DNA of 64,000 nt from Linyphia triangularis (taxonomy: Eukaryota > Arthropoda > Arachnida > Araneae > Linyphiidae), in assembly GCA_963978545.1 (NCBI GenBank), contig OZ021732.1, positions 66,223,214 to 66,287,213 of the forward strand, read 5' to 3'. Below, piece after piece: positions 36,343-48,739 of the stretch. Made by a program: the position numbers and the translations under genes. Position 1 is the stretch's first letter, and each line of letters starts with the position of its first letter. A model generated the notes under the pieces. The model worked only from the letters and a program-made list of their open reading frames with translations. It searched no databases and was not told the origin of the DNA.

Positions 36343-37556
36343 AATTAGCTAAATACCCGTGCCCCTTTAATAACTATAATACAACACCCCTTTAAGAGTA
36401 TTTTAACACATGATGTTTGCAAAATGCAAAATTAGGAAGTCAAAACTACTTATGTTGAAACTTTTAGAGCTCTAGGCCTATTAGAAGTCACTTTTTGTGA
36501 AAATATTAATTAAAAATTCATTAAAAAACAAATTAAAATTTTAATGTTCTTTTTATCAAAATTCCAATTAGAAGGCCAAAACTATATGTGTTGAAAATTT
36601 TAGAAATGTAGCCCAGTTAGAAATCGTTTTGTAAAATATTTGTTAATTAATTAAAAAACAAATAAAATTTCAAAATTCTGTTTTTCAAAAGTTTAATTTA
36701 AAGGCCAAAACTACTTATGTTGAAAATTTTAGAGCTGTAGCCTTATTAGAAATCATTTTGTAAAATATTTATTAATTAATTAAAAAAGTTAAATTTTTAT
36801 TTAATTCTTTTTTAATTAATATTCTGTTTTTCAAAAGTCCAATTAAAAGGCTATAACTACGTATATTGAAAATTTCAGAGCTGTAGCCCTATAAGAAATC
36901 GTTATGTAAAATATATATTAATTAATTAAAAAACTTAATTAAAAGGAACTAAATAAAAATTTAAAATTCTGTTTTTCAAAAGTCCAATTAAAAGGCTAAA
37001 ACTACTTTTGTTGAAATTTTTAGAGCTGTAGCCCTATTAGAAATCGTTTTGTAAAATATTTATTAATTAATAATTAAAAAAATTAATTAAAAAAGAGCTA
37101 AATAAAACTTTAAAATTCTGTTTTTCAAAAGACTAATTAGAATGCCAAAGCTACTAATGTGGAAAATTTCAGAACTGTAGCCCTATTAGAAGTCGTTATG
37201 TAATTTTTTTTTAATTAATTAAGAAAATTAATTAAAAAATAATTAATTGAAATTTCAACATTCTGTTTTTCAAAAGTTCAATTTTAAGGCTAAAACTACT
37301 TTTGTTGAAAATATCAGAGCTGTATCTCTGTTTGAAGTCACTTTGTAAAAAATAAATTAATTAAAAAAATTAATTAAAAAAAGAACTAATTAAAATTTTA
37401 ACATTCTATTTGATATACAAAAAATTAGAAAGCCAAAACTTCTTATGTTGAAAATTTCAGAGCTCTACTCCAATTTTAAGTAGGTTTCTATAGATCCACA
37501 GAGCCACAGACAGATAGACAGACAGACAGACACACAGTTTGTTTTATTATTATAGA
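36343..37556 (+). repeat. Repeat element with eight degenerate internal tandem units
   Basis: Opens TTAGCTAAATACCCGTGCCC and closes with CAGA repeats and GTTTTATTATTATAGATA. Between these, about eight units of 126-150 bp recur. Each has the core (C)CAAAACTACTTATGTTGAAA, then TTTAGAGCTGTAGCCCTATT, AGAAATCGTTTTGTAAAAT and an AT-rich ATTAATTAA linker. Unit cores lie near 36443, 36577, 36703, 36849, 36993, 37143, 37288 and 37430. No coding. Class unknown. Confidence 0.8.
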
Positions 37557-37800
37557 TATATTATATAATATTATTATTTAAATATTTATATTTAGTAATT
37601 AATTTCAATTAATAGTTTTATTTATTAATTTTGATAATTGAATTATCTTAATAATTAGTTTAATTCAATAAAATGCCCTCTGTCTCTAGTATTTAGAGTG
37701 AATTTTCCTTAGAGTGAATTTGATTTTTATAAACCATTGATATTTGTTTCAAAAACTAAAACAAAAAACAATCTAAATTGAAAAAGAATGTCGAGGTATA
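37557..37800. other. AT-rich spacer
   Basis: TAATTAAT-rich low-complexity DNA between the tandem element and the mariner. It ends in the TA target of the mariner. Confidence 0.5.
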
Positions 37801-38692
37801 CGAGGTGTGTAAATTAAGTAATGAGACTGATTTTCTTGTTCGATCTGGCAACACTGGGGACGCAGCACGTAGAGGGTAGGCAAGTAAACATCTGATACGC
37901 GTCTAATACAAGTTTGAATACGCTAGAATTGTTGCGCTGTCCGTAGTGAATTCTTTTGTGAGAGAGGTTTTTTTAGTGTGTTCTAAAAATGAGTGACATC
38001 AATTTCGAACAACGTTGTGCTATCAGGTTCTGCTTCAGACTTGGACACAGTGCAACGGAAACATCTAGAAAACTGGCCTATGAAGACAATGTTTTGTCAA
38101 GAACCCACGTTTTAGGTTTTTTAAGGCATTTTCAGAAGGAAGAGAAACAAATGAAGACGAACCTCAAGATTTAGTCATAAACAGTTTGTGTCTCAAGGCC
38201 AAATGGTTAGTCGACATTTTTTACAGACAAGTTCTAGAGAGACTTCGAAAAAGGGTCATGCGTGTGAGACCTACCATCAAAAACATGTGGGTGCTGCATC
38301 ACGATAATAATCCTTGTCACCACGATTTCTATCAATGAGTTTTTGGCCAGTGAAAACATTGCTGAGGTTCCTCAGTTTCCTAATTCACCCCACTGAAGTT
38401 CATGTGACTTTTTTCTGTTCCCAAGATTGAAAAATCACTCCAAGGAACGTCATTTGGGGACATTGGAGAAAATTCAAACAACCGTAACCGACTGAAGACT
38501 ATTCCAGTATCCGAGTTCCAGAACTGCTTTGAGGAATGGAAGAATCGTCTCCAGTGCTGTGGTTACTTACTTACTTTGTAGATACTTACTTTGATAGATA
38601 CTTACTTTGTAGGAGACAATGTGAGTTTGTAATTTTATTTCAATAAAAAAAATTACAAAAAATCAGTTGCATTATTTAATTTACACACCTCT
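37801..38692 (+). mobile_element. mariner-family transposon, internally deleted, 892 bp
   Basis: Inverted ends CGAGGTGTGTAAATTAAGTA and, complement, AGAGGTGTGTAAATTAAATA, flanked by TA at 37799-37800 and 38693-38694. Full mariners are about 1.3 kb, so roughly a third is missing. It contains a broken transposase. Confidence 0.92.
37989..38625 (+). pseudogene. mariner transposase remnant
   Basis: The start MSDINFEQRCAIRFCFRLGH with SATETSRKL matches the N-terminal HTH of mariner transposases. The frame is lost near 38130. The next frame reads to LERLRKRVMRVRPTIKN and WVLHHDNNPCHH (second catalytic Asp present). After a TGA it continues NEFLASENIAEVPQFPNSPH, stop, SSCDFFLFPRLKNHSKERHL (third Asp present), and ends near FQNCFEEWKNRLQCC in yet another frame. 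The region of the first catalytic Asp is deleted. Dead copy. Confidence 0.92.
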
Positions 38693-39617
38693 TATAACTA
38701 GAACTAAAAAAAAAATAGTACTAATGCTTATTGGAAAATGACATCCGATACGATATAATACATATTTAAACTAAAAAGTTATAAAATAAATAAAAAGTCG
38801 TAATTTAAGCAATTTTCTAATATATACATACTATATATCTCAAACTGAAGTGATAGTTTAAATTTTGTAACTACATGGTTACCTATGGAAACAAAATATT
38901 AATTTAAGTGTTGTCGTATTTTAAAAATTATAATTTTATAAGAAATTTAAACAAAATTCATCAGTTAAATTGAACGTCACCTTGGCGCCTATAATATTTA
39001 CTCATTCTGTTGATTTTATTATCATTACATGTATCCCACATTATTATCATTTCACTTCGTCACACATTATCATTGCACAAATCGTATAATTTTTAATTAA
39101 AAAAAAAAACTCAAACTGCAAATTAAATATTAAAATAAATTGAGTTATTTCATTTTAGGTTGAAAAATCAATGCAAATAAACATTTAAAAAATATTTTTA
39201 AGGTGAAAATTATAGCTAAATTTGATTAATCAAAGAATTTCTTACATTAGTTTCAATGTCAATATTGAATCATGTTAAAAATAGTAATATTATACGAAGA
39301 TTTAAATAAAAAAAAAACTTTCTATATTACTGCTCTTTTTGCGCATCTCACTTATTATACTTTCTAATTATATGTTTTTAAAAATGTCTTTCTCAACTAC
39401 AATCAACGTGAATGCTTCTAGATATCCTTGGGTAATCGATTCCAAATTGACTACTATCTGGAAAATGATCGATCACACGAAGCTTGCGAAATTGACGATG
39501 TTAACAAATAATTGTATACAAGCGCTAAATTTGAATAACAATTATTATACAAATAATATTTTCTCAGCACTTTGTAGTAACACGTGGCATAGTTTTCGCG
39601 ATTTTTAATCTTTTGTA
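38693..39617. other. Non-coding AT-rich DNA
   Basis: No coding signal or matched repeat. Confidence 0.5.
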
Positions 39618-40790
39618 CTAAGTATCTTTATTTCCTTCATTTTCTGATTCGTTTTCTTCCATTTCTGTTTCCTCTTCTTCATCGCTTTCCACTACCAGTT
39701 CCAAAGATAGATACTTTTTAGAAATATTTTTTCGAAACAAAGGCTATTTTTCAATGAAATCTAGGTATTCTTTTTTCATCAATTGTGGGATAGCGTTTTC
39801 CGAAAAGGGAATTAATGCAGTACTCAATTTTAAGAAAACATTGGGTACATTTTTTTAATGTACATTTTAAAGTTCCTTGGGACCAAAAATCTTAAATCGG
39901 AATAAAATTCTAAGCCATCAGAAAATCTCTTTTCAATCGAGTTCACGACGGCATCGGTAGTTATATAGAAAGGATAGAATATTTCAACTTCATACTTCTT
40001 GTTTTTATCTTTGATTTAATTTCTAACTTTAGAATGTTCTCCAGCAATTCGTTTCTTTTTTGAAATTCATCCATTTGGAAGGAAGCTTTTTACAAATGTT
40101 TCAATATCTTTTTCTTCTAAGCTCTTTGTCCAACAAACGAACTTATCTACTTTGTCTTTAATTTGATCGCAATTATTTCTTTCTAATTTTAATCTTTCAA
40201 AGGCACTTAAAATCATCCTCTTAGCTATTGCAATCAAAATAATTTGATAAATATCAAAGCCATTGTTTAAATAAATCAGCCTGAAAACTAGCATAAGTTT
40301 TTTCACATTGTCGGCCAAATGGATCCCTTTCATTATGAAAACATGTGTGAGGAAAAGGCTGTCAGAATGTGAGTCAAATTTTTAAAAATATCTTTGTCAG
40401 GGTGACGACTTTGTGTCACTTCACAAATAACCAATTTCAGTCTAAGTGCGTAACACCAGAGTGAATATGGTTTCGGGCAAATTTGCTTGATCATGCCGCA
40501 AATCCATTGTAAATGCTTCTCATGTTCCAATAACCATCAGAGGAACTGGTGACACTGTTTTACATATTGATGTACAATCCTTCTAGCTTGTTTTTGGTAA
40601 GTTCAAATATAACATTGCAGTTCGTAGAAGAGCTTTTCGTGAAACTTATCTATCTTTCGATGACACCATTTTCAAAATTGACATATCTTATTATCATTGA
40701 AGCTTCTTTCGACTCGTTTATACCTTGTGTAGCATCTACTTCAATGGTGAACATTTGGTGTCTGGCCATCCGCCAAGCTCGAAATTGTAC
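39618..40790 (-). pseudogene. hAT-superfamily transposase remnant, ZMYM1/DUF4371-like
   Basis: Read from right to left, pieces in several frames are in family order. RMARHQMFTIEVDATQGINE with MIIRYVNFENGVIER carries the first catalytic region with its Asp. Then come SSSDGYWNMR, CYALRLKLVICEVTQ and HILTAFSSHMFS, followed by a mid region ending WTKSLEEKDIETFVKSFLPN. NSIEKRFSDGLEFYSDLRFL follows, then LIPFSENAIPQLMKKEYLDF. A very acidic tail (ESDEEEETEMEENESENEG) ends at a TAG (39618-39620). Stops and frameshifts separate the pieces. Similar proteins are annotated as zinc finger MYM-type 1-like in many animals and derive from hAT transposons. Ends of the element were not found. Confidence 0.8.
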
Positions 40791-41824
40791 CTTCCATAAA
40801 TATGAAACATTGAGTACTAACTACAACTTCGGGATCGTTCATGTTTGGTTACTGACTTGAAACCGAAGAAGATTTAACAATCACCATGCAGATAGATATT
40901 AGCAAATACCCCTTCACCCAATTTAGTAAGAATGGGTTAGTAACCATAGGCAACCTATTACATAGCATAGAGGGGAGTATGCAATTGGCTTCATCTGCTT
41001 GGAGAGCAGAAACCACTTATAAGGTATCCAGAAGTAGTAGTTAGATATCAGTAGTCTGAAATTAACTATACGTTTTGTAATTGGCTGAGTATATGGTACA
41101 TTTCAGAAGTCAAAGGAAGTTTAAATTAATTGAAAGTATGGAAAAGCCAATTTCCTCTACAAAACCAAGTAAACCTTTATTACCGACTCTTTAGTCGGCT
41201 GTATTACGTACTCACGTATTATTATTATTTTTATATTAAATTTAAACATTGCAGTTAAAATTGTTAGTAAATTTCAAGTCGTATTTTGCTAAATAATTTT
41301 TTTTTTATACTATACTGATTTTCCGTTTTTATAAATATTCTTTGTCAAATTCCTTCTTTATTTCATGCAAGGTGAATGAAAATATTCTAAACACTAGTTG
41401 GCCCTATTATCTAAACGATTTCCCAATTTTTTTGTAGTTTTCTGCAAAAAAATCCATTTCGAAAATTTTATTTCGTTTTACCTTCATTTGAAATAATAGC
41501 TCAAAATTTTAGCCAGAAAAGCACCAAAAATAATTTAATGTAAATTTATAAATATAATAAAATTATAATTATTAAAACATAAAAGTCCGGATTATTTTCG
41601 TATTACATATCATGAGGTTATATTTCGTTTTTCTGAAGTGCTTTTTTTAGATCTTTTGAAACAATTATTCTTTATTTTACAAGGTGTGGTAGAAAATATC
41701 TATATGTTTAACCAACTACGTGGGGTAAAATATAACTACATTTTTTAGCGGATTTCAACGGCATTCTGCATTTTGTCATGAGATCGCCTTTGACTGCGAC
41801 TATAGTAGATCATACATTTTATAT
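40791..41824. other. Non-coding
   Basis: AT-rich. Nothing recognised. Confidence 0.5.
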
Positions 41825-42120
41825 TTACTGGCGCGTCAACTCCATCATCGAATCACCTGTTCTCTTCCGTGACCAGCGACAGGGGGAGTAATGCTCCTCG
41901 CTCAATTGCTGGATTCTTCCTTCTGCTGGTACCGTGTAAATGCAAACCTGGCATTCGATCAATGCGTAACAGTAACCTTCTAACTTACCGGCTGGCGTTT
42001 CTGGCACTGGCAGAGAGTAAAGCAGCCATAACACACCAGACCAGACACAATGGCAACAGCCAAGAAAAACAGTAGGGTACCTAAGCGTAATGCATTGACA
42101 CTCAACTTCGTTTCTCAAGA
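41825..42120 (-). other. GC-richer block containing the candidate exon
   Basis: On the minus strand it is open for 97 codons in a second frame, ending RWSRKRTGDSMMELTRQ. An alternative reading would join the membrane exon at 41989 to QLSEEHYSPCRWSRKRTGDS through an ~80-base intron ending AATCCAG. Either reading is speculative. Confidence 0.3.
41989..42080 (-). CDS. Candidate internal exon encoding a membrane segment
   Basis: On the minus strand a 92-base block lies between an acceptor (TTACGCTTAG, ending at 42081) and a consensus donor (CCG|GTAAGT, from 41988). After two leading bases it reads TLLFFLAVAIVSGLVCYGCF then TLCQCQKRQP. This is a clean single transmembrane helix followed by a Cys-rich, basic juxtamembrane stretch of the kind often palmitoylated on the cytoplasmic side. 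The block is GC-richer than its surroundings. No other exon of this gene was recognised and the family is unknown. An open second frame through the same block weakens the call. Confidence 0.35.
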
Positions 42121-43304
42121 CCCTTCGTACTTTCTTTCAATTACAGTCATTCGAGGTAAATGACGTTAGAGTTAGGCAAGATCAGGGTTGTTCATGTCTA
42201 AAGCTTATAATCCTCCTCCAACATAAAAGGAATCACAAGTCGTGATGAGTGTCATTAGACTTAATCGACGCAGATCGCTCAGCTTTAGAAGTCTGTCTTC
42301 AACTTCAGACAGATGATTTTTTCCCAAGAAAGAATAACAAGAAAAGAAAAATGTGCATGAGCGAAAAGAGGAAAATTGTTCGATGCTGCTTTGTGATCAA
42401 AGGTGGCAGTTCTCCCACCGGTTTATCTCCTGCTTTTCTCCCAGATGAAACTGATCGAATAAAGTGAAATTTTTACTCCGGCGGTCATCCATCAAAGTGA
42501 ATAAGAGCATATTTTGATCGAAGAATAAAATTGTTTACATCGAATTGAAGTGAAGTGACGAATTATGCCACGCCACCGCATCATAAATCTTCCGTGTGAA
42601 AAGATGTGGACGAATTTTATGAATGTATTTGCTCTCTTTCTAAAATTCCCTCCGTCCAAATCATTGCTTTAGTATGTAAATTATGTTAAATACAGAAATA
42701 CGAAATATGAAAAAATACAGAATACAGAAATATGAAATTTTGAGAAAATTTTGAATTTTTTTTTTTTTTTTTATAGAGGGAAATAAATTTGAAGACGATT
42801 TCCACCAATATTTTTTTTAACTGGAGTGACCGTTTCAGATAAATTTTGTCATATGTGAAATCGTATTACCTTATTCAGCAAATTACACCTCACGGATAAA
42901 GGGTTTTTGTTTAATAAATAATTTTGTTTAATAAATCATTTAATAAAATAAACATACAGATGCCAATGTTCCATAATGGTGTAATATGGATCCTCGATTG
43001 GTGGAGACCAGTTCGTCACAACCAAACTTGAAAGTTACTTCTAAAGCCCACAATTGCGTAAGATATCTAGCAATATGAACCATTCCAATTAGTACTGCCC
43101 GTAGCCAGGATTTAAATTTCTCGGGGGGGGGGGGGTTAATGGCGAAGATTTTATTAAATACATATAACAAGTTACACAAAAGAAGAAAGGGAAGTAGCGA
43201 AACAAGTTTTCGCACAATTTCGGAAAAGGGGGGGTTGTCCCGTCGGTGCCTCTACCCCCCCCCCCCCCCATGTTTATGCCCTCCTGGTGGACCCGTGTGG
43301 CGCA
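42121..43304. other. Non-coding; G and C tracts of transposon type
   Basis: The block 43095-43290 carries GTAGCCAGGATTT, a G run (43124-43136), a second G run and a C run (about 43255-43269). This layout is typical of decayed arthropod transposon ends. The first part up to 42480 is GC-richer and may extend the 41.8-kb island. Confidence 0.4.
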
Positions 43305-43740
43305 TTTAAGTTTGCTTAGAGGAATTACTTTTTTAGAAGCTTATCAGAATTTGATATTGCATTCTATTTCTGAGGAATAAATAATTCCTTAAGTTTCCTC
43401 AACGTTCCTTAAATTAAGTTTTTTTTATTTCTATGGAGCTGCCATCTATTATATAGCATCACAACTTCGTCATTCCTAAATAATATTTCTTCCAACCGTA
43501 AGTTTTTGGACGATTCCTGATTTTTTTTAACATCGATTTTCAAACAAATTACACTATGTGTAATAGTAAATAACCTATTCGTCAGAATCGGACGTCATAT
43601 ACAGTTGGCATGCGATTTATCATTAACCCATTAATGACGGTTGGTAAGAAAACTTGCAAATCGACATTTTAATTTTTTTCTTTACTAATAAATTCTAATT
43701 GTGGTTCCACTTAGTGTTTTTTAAAAATCATAAAAAAAAA

Positions 43741-43772
<32 letters not shown>

Positions 43773-43905
43773 TTCAAAATATCCTTTAAATTACCTAAAT
43801 AAACAAGGTAAAAGTAAAAAAAAATGACTTTTTATCCATTTCAAAGTCGTCTATAATGGGTTAATTTGGTTTTGTATAAAAGGGGGAAAAGGAATCGATA
43901 CAAAA
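43305..43905 (+). repeat. Interspersed repeat family E, copy 1, carrying a MITE
   Basis: Aligns with 49828-50165 through TAGGTTTCCT-like, TCTATGGAGCTGCCATCTA, TTTCAAACAAATTACAC and AATTTGGTTTTGTATAAAAG. It is interrupted by the piggyBac-type MITE at 43627-43860. Confidence 0.8.
43627..43860. mobile_element. piggyBac-type MITE, 234 bp
   Basis: Ends CCCATTAATGACGG and, inverted, CCCATTATAGACG, flanked on both sides by TTAA (43623-43626, 43861-43864). A TTAA duplication with CCC-initial ends is the hallmark of piggyBac elements. The interior is AT-rich with a long A tract and no reading frame. The sister host copy at 50.1 kb lacks the insert. Confidence 0.9.
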
Positions 43906-45439
43906 ATCACCGTCTAGAAATAATAAATTCGATTTTGCGTGAAAGATTTAATGCAACGAACAAAAATTAAATTATATGGGGCTACTAGAGTCAAAATAAC
44001 TATCTTCCCAATTTGTTTGGATAATTTGAATATTTTAAAGAGATTTAGAAAAGTTTGGTTGTTCTAAAGATACCTCGGGTACTTTTGAGTTACATACATA
44101 CGAGTGATTTATTTCAATTTAGATCTCCAACGAAACATTTGTCAATAAAACAAACACCACGTCATCTTCAATAAAAACAAATGTTTTTCTTCTATTTGAC
44201 GGATGAGAGTAAATTGCTTAAAATTTATCCATTTTAAAAAACTGTTTGTTTTTGGAACAGTGCCGACAAAACAAGAGAAAGTCCTTCCACTCGCTTTATA
44301 CTTCGAAATTACTATCCCAAACACAATTTCTCATTTTCGGAACGATAACTAGCCCTGTTCCATGTTCCAACAATGACTTCACTTCACTTTCGATGCAACA
44401 AAGGAGGGAAAGAATAATAGTTGTTCCGTCTCACCGGGTGTTTTTTTCCAGTTTCGATAGAAATTAAACCAGTTCTTTGTTATGATCGAATCCTTTAGGT
44501 GAAGGCGAAAAGAGAGAATAAAAATAAAAAATACTTAGAAGATACTGTAGGTTGAGAAACAAGCTTCGTAGCTCAGTTCTTTTTTTCTGCTTCATTTTTT
44601 ATTATTCTTTCTCATTATTTCTTGATGTAATAGAGGAGTAAATGATCGCAACCAAGGTCTTGGTCTTCTTTTCTCATTTTCGTCTGAAAACATTTCGCTT
44701 TAAAAACAAATTTCATGCATCAAACAGGATACGTGCGTGGAGTGTTTATTAATTTCTTATTGAAACGCGATAGAAACTCAAGGTTGAGCTCTAGAATTCG
44801 ACACTTTGCTGTAAGTTTAAAGCCCTCGGCTAATAGTTAATTATCGTGATGACTTTTGTTATGCAACTGCTCTAAATCTCTTTTACCAAACCAGGTTTCT
44901 AATGTGGTCAGTTTAAAGCAGTGGCTCACAAACTTTGGATAATAAAGAACCACTAGTTCAAATTGGTAAATATGACACGAACCACTTGATCTCTCGCCTC
45001 ACCATAGATGCCACCTTTAAACTAGCATTATGGTACACATTTTTTTTATTTATGGATATTCACTCTAACATTATATTAAATATTTTCAAAAGAATTGCAC
45101 GAGGTTCTGTTACCTAATGCTCAAAAATATCGAATTTCATAGCGAAATAGTCTTTCAAACGAAATTACTTTACATGGCGCATTTGCTTCTTGAATGGGAG
45201 AAATTCCAATAATTAAAGTATTGAAATAACTAAAATAAATTTCACAAATATTTGCTTTCTTCCTTTGGGTCAAGTAGTGGGATCTTTGGCTGATAATCTA
45301 AGATCGCACACATAGTACTATCACGTACATTATACGTAATTTATCCTTGTTTATTTTGCACAAATGATGTCTCATAAAAAGTGTATGGGTGCAGCATTTT
45401 TTTTTTTTTTTTTGGTATTTAAATCTTGTAAGACCACTT
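43906..45439. other. Non-coding; possible lone hAT end at about 44921
   Basis: CAGTGGCTCACAAACTTTGG at about 44921 looks like the end of a Charlie-type hAT element (CAGTGGTTCTCAAACTTT). No matching right end or 8-bp duplication was found. The remainder is AT-rich and non-coding. Confidence 0.4.
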
Positions 45440-45585
45440 TTGAACTAATAATCTAACGATTTTGTTCCAAATCACTGTGGTAATGCTTCTTAAGGTGTTC
45501 TAAACATCTCCATCTCCGAAAATCCTTTAATGGCGTAAAAAGTTGAAAAACAAATGCTTTTAATACAGAGTTCTCTTTCCTTGAG
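45440..45585 (-). repeat. Interspersed repeat family G, partial inverted copy
   Basis: Reverse-complement match to 30449-30600: AACTCTGTATTAAA, TTTGTTTTTCAACT, ACGCCATTAAA, GATGTTTAGA, GCATTACCACAG, ACAAAATCGTT. Truncated. Confidence 0.75.
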
Positions 45586-48410
45586 CATACCACATCAACG
45601 ATCGTTTTTTCTTCTCTCCTCAGTTTCACTTACAAGAAAGGATAATACAAGAATTATCGAAAAATATATAGCCAAAATCATCATTTTGGCGCATATATAT
45701 ATATGATATCTTAAAGATTTCTTTCAAATCTTTACTTCCTACCAATATTTGAAATGAGAATATAATAATAAGGATAAGAGAATATTATAAAGAAAGAGAG
45801 AGAGAGAAGTGAAAGAAAAATATTCGTGAAATAATAGTAATGGAATGGTCAAGTTAAACAAAGAATATAATCTACGAAACTGAGATGGTGGCAAAAGAAA
45901 AAGTGTAAAATTTAATCAGCAGAATGTTCGGAAATGCCAAGGATTACATATCATCCGACCAGATTAACCGCAAATGCCAAAATATGATTGATTGGAGTTT
46001 TTTTTTTTTTTTTTTTTTTTTAAATACTTTTGAGAGCTATTTGATGAGAGGTCTTGAAAGCATTTCTAGGAAAGAAATAATCTCAGAAAACATACGTGCT
46101 AAGTGTTAATGGATCAGATGCAAGGAACTATTTTGATTTTGACTATCTGGCAAACCTATTCATAGCAATCTAGCTAATCACAATATGCAGTCTCATCTAG
46201 AGGAAGCACAAGAACCTTCCCCCTCTGATTTATTTCCTATTTTACATTAAACTACTTTACGTGTTACACTAAACTACTCGAGCATATAATTTCGAACTTC
46301 TTATTAAACATAATGCGAATTGACTGGGTTTTATCCAACTTCTTAAATTTTTTTTAATTAGTAATTAAAGTATGTTTGTTGAAGAGGGTGCTACTGTAAT
46401 AATGCCATATTTTACTCTTATAGTCTTGTTTTGTAAGTCATGTCTTATTCTCTAAAATTACAACCTATTTTAAACGTCAGATTCCTTCTTCCTTTGAATA
46501 TATTCTGTAGTAGCAATCGATAATCTCATCTTTTCCGGGCTTTTCTCGTGGTGGTAGTTTTTAGTAGGGATATTCGAAATCATTTGTAATCAACGAGTAA
46601 AAGGAACATACATAAACAATTAAACATATCACGTCATAGAACATTTTGTATTAAAATGTTGAAATATAATTTTAGATTGAAATGTGTATTAAAAATTACA
46701 TTTTAGTTTTTATCAAAAATAATGCATACTTTTTACCTTTCACTATCTCTTCGTATTAGTAACATTTTTATTTCAAACACTCCTCCTGCTTATGATTCTT
46801 TTTTGTTCATCGATATTTTTCTATTTATTGTGTTATTTTTTCAAATAAAAACGGGAGGTACTATATTAATAATTTTGTAATCTATTCGTTTGTAGAAAAT
46901 CTGTAAACTAAGTTTCTGAAAATAGGAAAAGACCAGGTAAAAATTAGATGAAATAACTAAAAATACAGAACACGTTTTGCTTCTGGATATTCATGCCCTT
47001 ATCATCAGCCACGTCCTAACAGGACCATGTGATTCTACTAGGCCCTTTTCACCGTAAACCCAAGAACACGCACAATTATGTAGTTTGGCGAAAGTACCAA
47101 AGGCGTCTCCAGACAGTATCATCCGTAAATCCTCCTCTCTCTGACTGTTCTATGCAACACCTCCCGCCAGCCAAACTCATAGTAATTTCAGTACCATTCA
47201 CCCTCCCCAAAAGCCCCCGGGTGCTTATCCTCCTAGAATTCTTCGTCTGAAAACGCAATTAAAACATTCGCCCTGTTTAACCTTCTGCAAGAAAGATATT
47301 TATTCGTCGGGCCCGATAGGTGTTCCCTTTGTGTTGGGCAGCAAGAAACCAGTTTCTTTGTTCAGCTTTCAAATAGTGAACCCCCTGAATTCGGAGTTTT
47401 TTTTTTCTTTTCTTTTTCTTTTTCGGGGGCATATGATGATCGGCAAGTGACCGTTCAAGGTCCGATGCTTTTTCTTGTCCGCAGTGCGTCCGTTTCTTGA
47501 GGAATGTAGTCAATTGGTATTTGGATCCAGATTTCTTCCAATCAAGGGCGAACCAACAAGAGGACGGATTGGTGGTGTGGGGAATAAACGGCGGGAATAT
47601 ACTAAAATCGTCCACCGGAGAAGAAATTTAATTATGATCATTATTCTTTTTCTGTAACTTACAACTGGTGCATATTTTTTTAAAAATCACGATGTCTGCA
47701 AAAATTGTATCATAATTGATATACCTAACGATAATAATAGCAAATTCGAAGGGATAATCAAGTGAAATTTTCCTTTATTATATTCCTCAGTTTTTCACTA
47801 TTATATAATATTTTCATGTCAAAATCTGGTTTGTGGTTCCTTCCCTTTACTTCAGTAACCTGTTGAACAAAACACTGCTATATTTTTATTTTCGAAATCG
47901 TAATTCGAATTGCTTGTCAAGTAGCTTTAAAGTAAATGCAATCCTGTTTCAATATCATAATAAAAAAGTCTTACCTTTTAATGTAATATGCTAGACGTCT
48001 TTGTGTGTGAGAAAAGTTTTATGGTGACAATATGTCTAGTGATTTGGACTTTTAAACTTTGGAATTCTTTATACTATGTACGAACTTCTTATTTGTGCTG
48101 GTGGATGTTGGATTTGCATATAACTCTCCAGCTTGTAGCAAAAGGCGTTGAATTTTTTTAAAGAAGAGAGGGGGGGGGGGGGGAGGGTGCTCAAATAATA
48201 ATAAATAAAGTAACCCTAAAATCTTGCTAAAAAGTACTTGTTAATCGTACAATAAAGTTATACTGGCACTTATGTGGTGTGCCGTTTTAACTTTTCAATT
48301 TATTATTCTAATTGAGTTTTTGAAACATTAATTTGTATTCTTATAAAGGTATACATTTTTATATAATTAATTAAAATTAAAACTTGTTTTATGAGTTGCC
48401 TAGTCTAATT
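45586..48410. other. Non-coding; GC-richer island at 47.0-47.65 kb
   Basis: Short (AG)n near 45790, a T tract near 46000 and a G tract at 48170-48183. The island at about 47030-47650 is the only less AT-rich part; open frames on both strands show no domain. Candidate regulatory DNA. Confidence 0.4.
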
Positions 48411-48460
48411 AGTCGTCATTGTGCATAAAAAGAGGTCGTTGAGCCTACAAACCAACCAAC
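48411..48460 (+). mobile_element. SINE family B, 3' tail fragment
   Basis: GTCGTCATTGTGCATAAAAA, GAGGTCGTTGAGC and TACAAACCAACCAAC match the 3' end of the full SINE-B at 51.33 kb. The tRNA-like head is absent, so this is a 5'-truncated copy. Confidence 0.8.
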
Positions 48461-48739
48461 TCTCTGTGAATGTTCAACAATTCAAATTCAGGAATTCGAG
48501 AGTTGGACATGGACATTGTGTTTCAAAAATATGTCTTCGGCATCTCAGCATAAAAAAATTTAAATTCGGAGTGGTTGTTGATACAGAAAAGAGTTGATAA
48601 AATTTGAAATAGTTTTTTTTTTTCATTTTTTTTTTTAATGTTTGGATACCCTGGGGTACCCACACCAGTTTCACTATTTACGAATGACTCGATTGCATGA
48701 GTGGGTATTTTTCCTTTGTCTCTTGAGAATGATATCTCA

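Noticed and set aside
36343..37556. CRISPR-like array
   Set aside because: Units are about 140 bp, diverged, AT-rich and in eukaryotic DNA; there are no short identical repeats with unique spacers.
44921..45120. Complete hAT element starting CAGTGGCTCACAAACTTT
   Set aside because: No matching right end or 8-bp duplication could be found.
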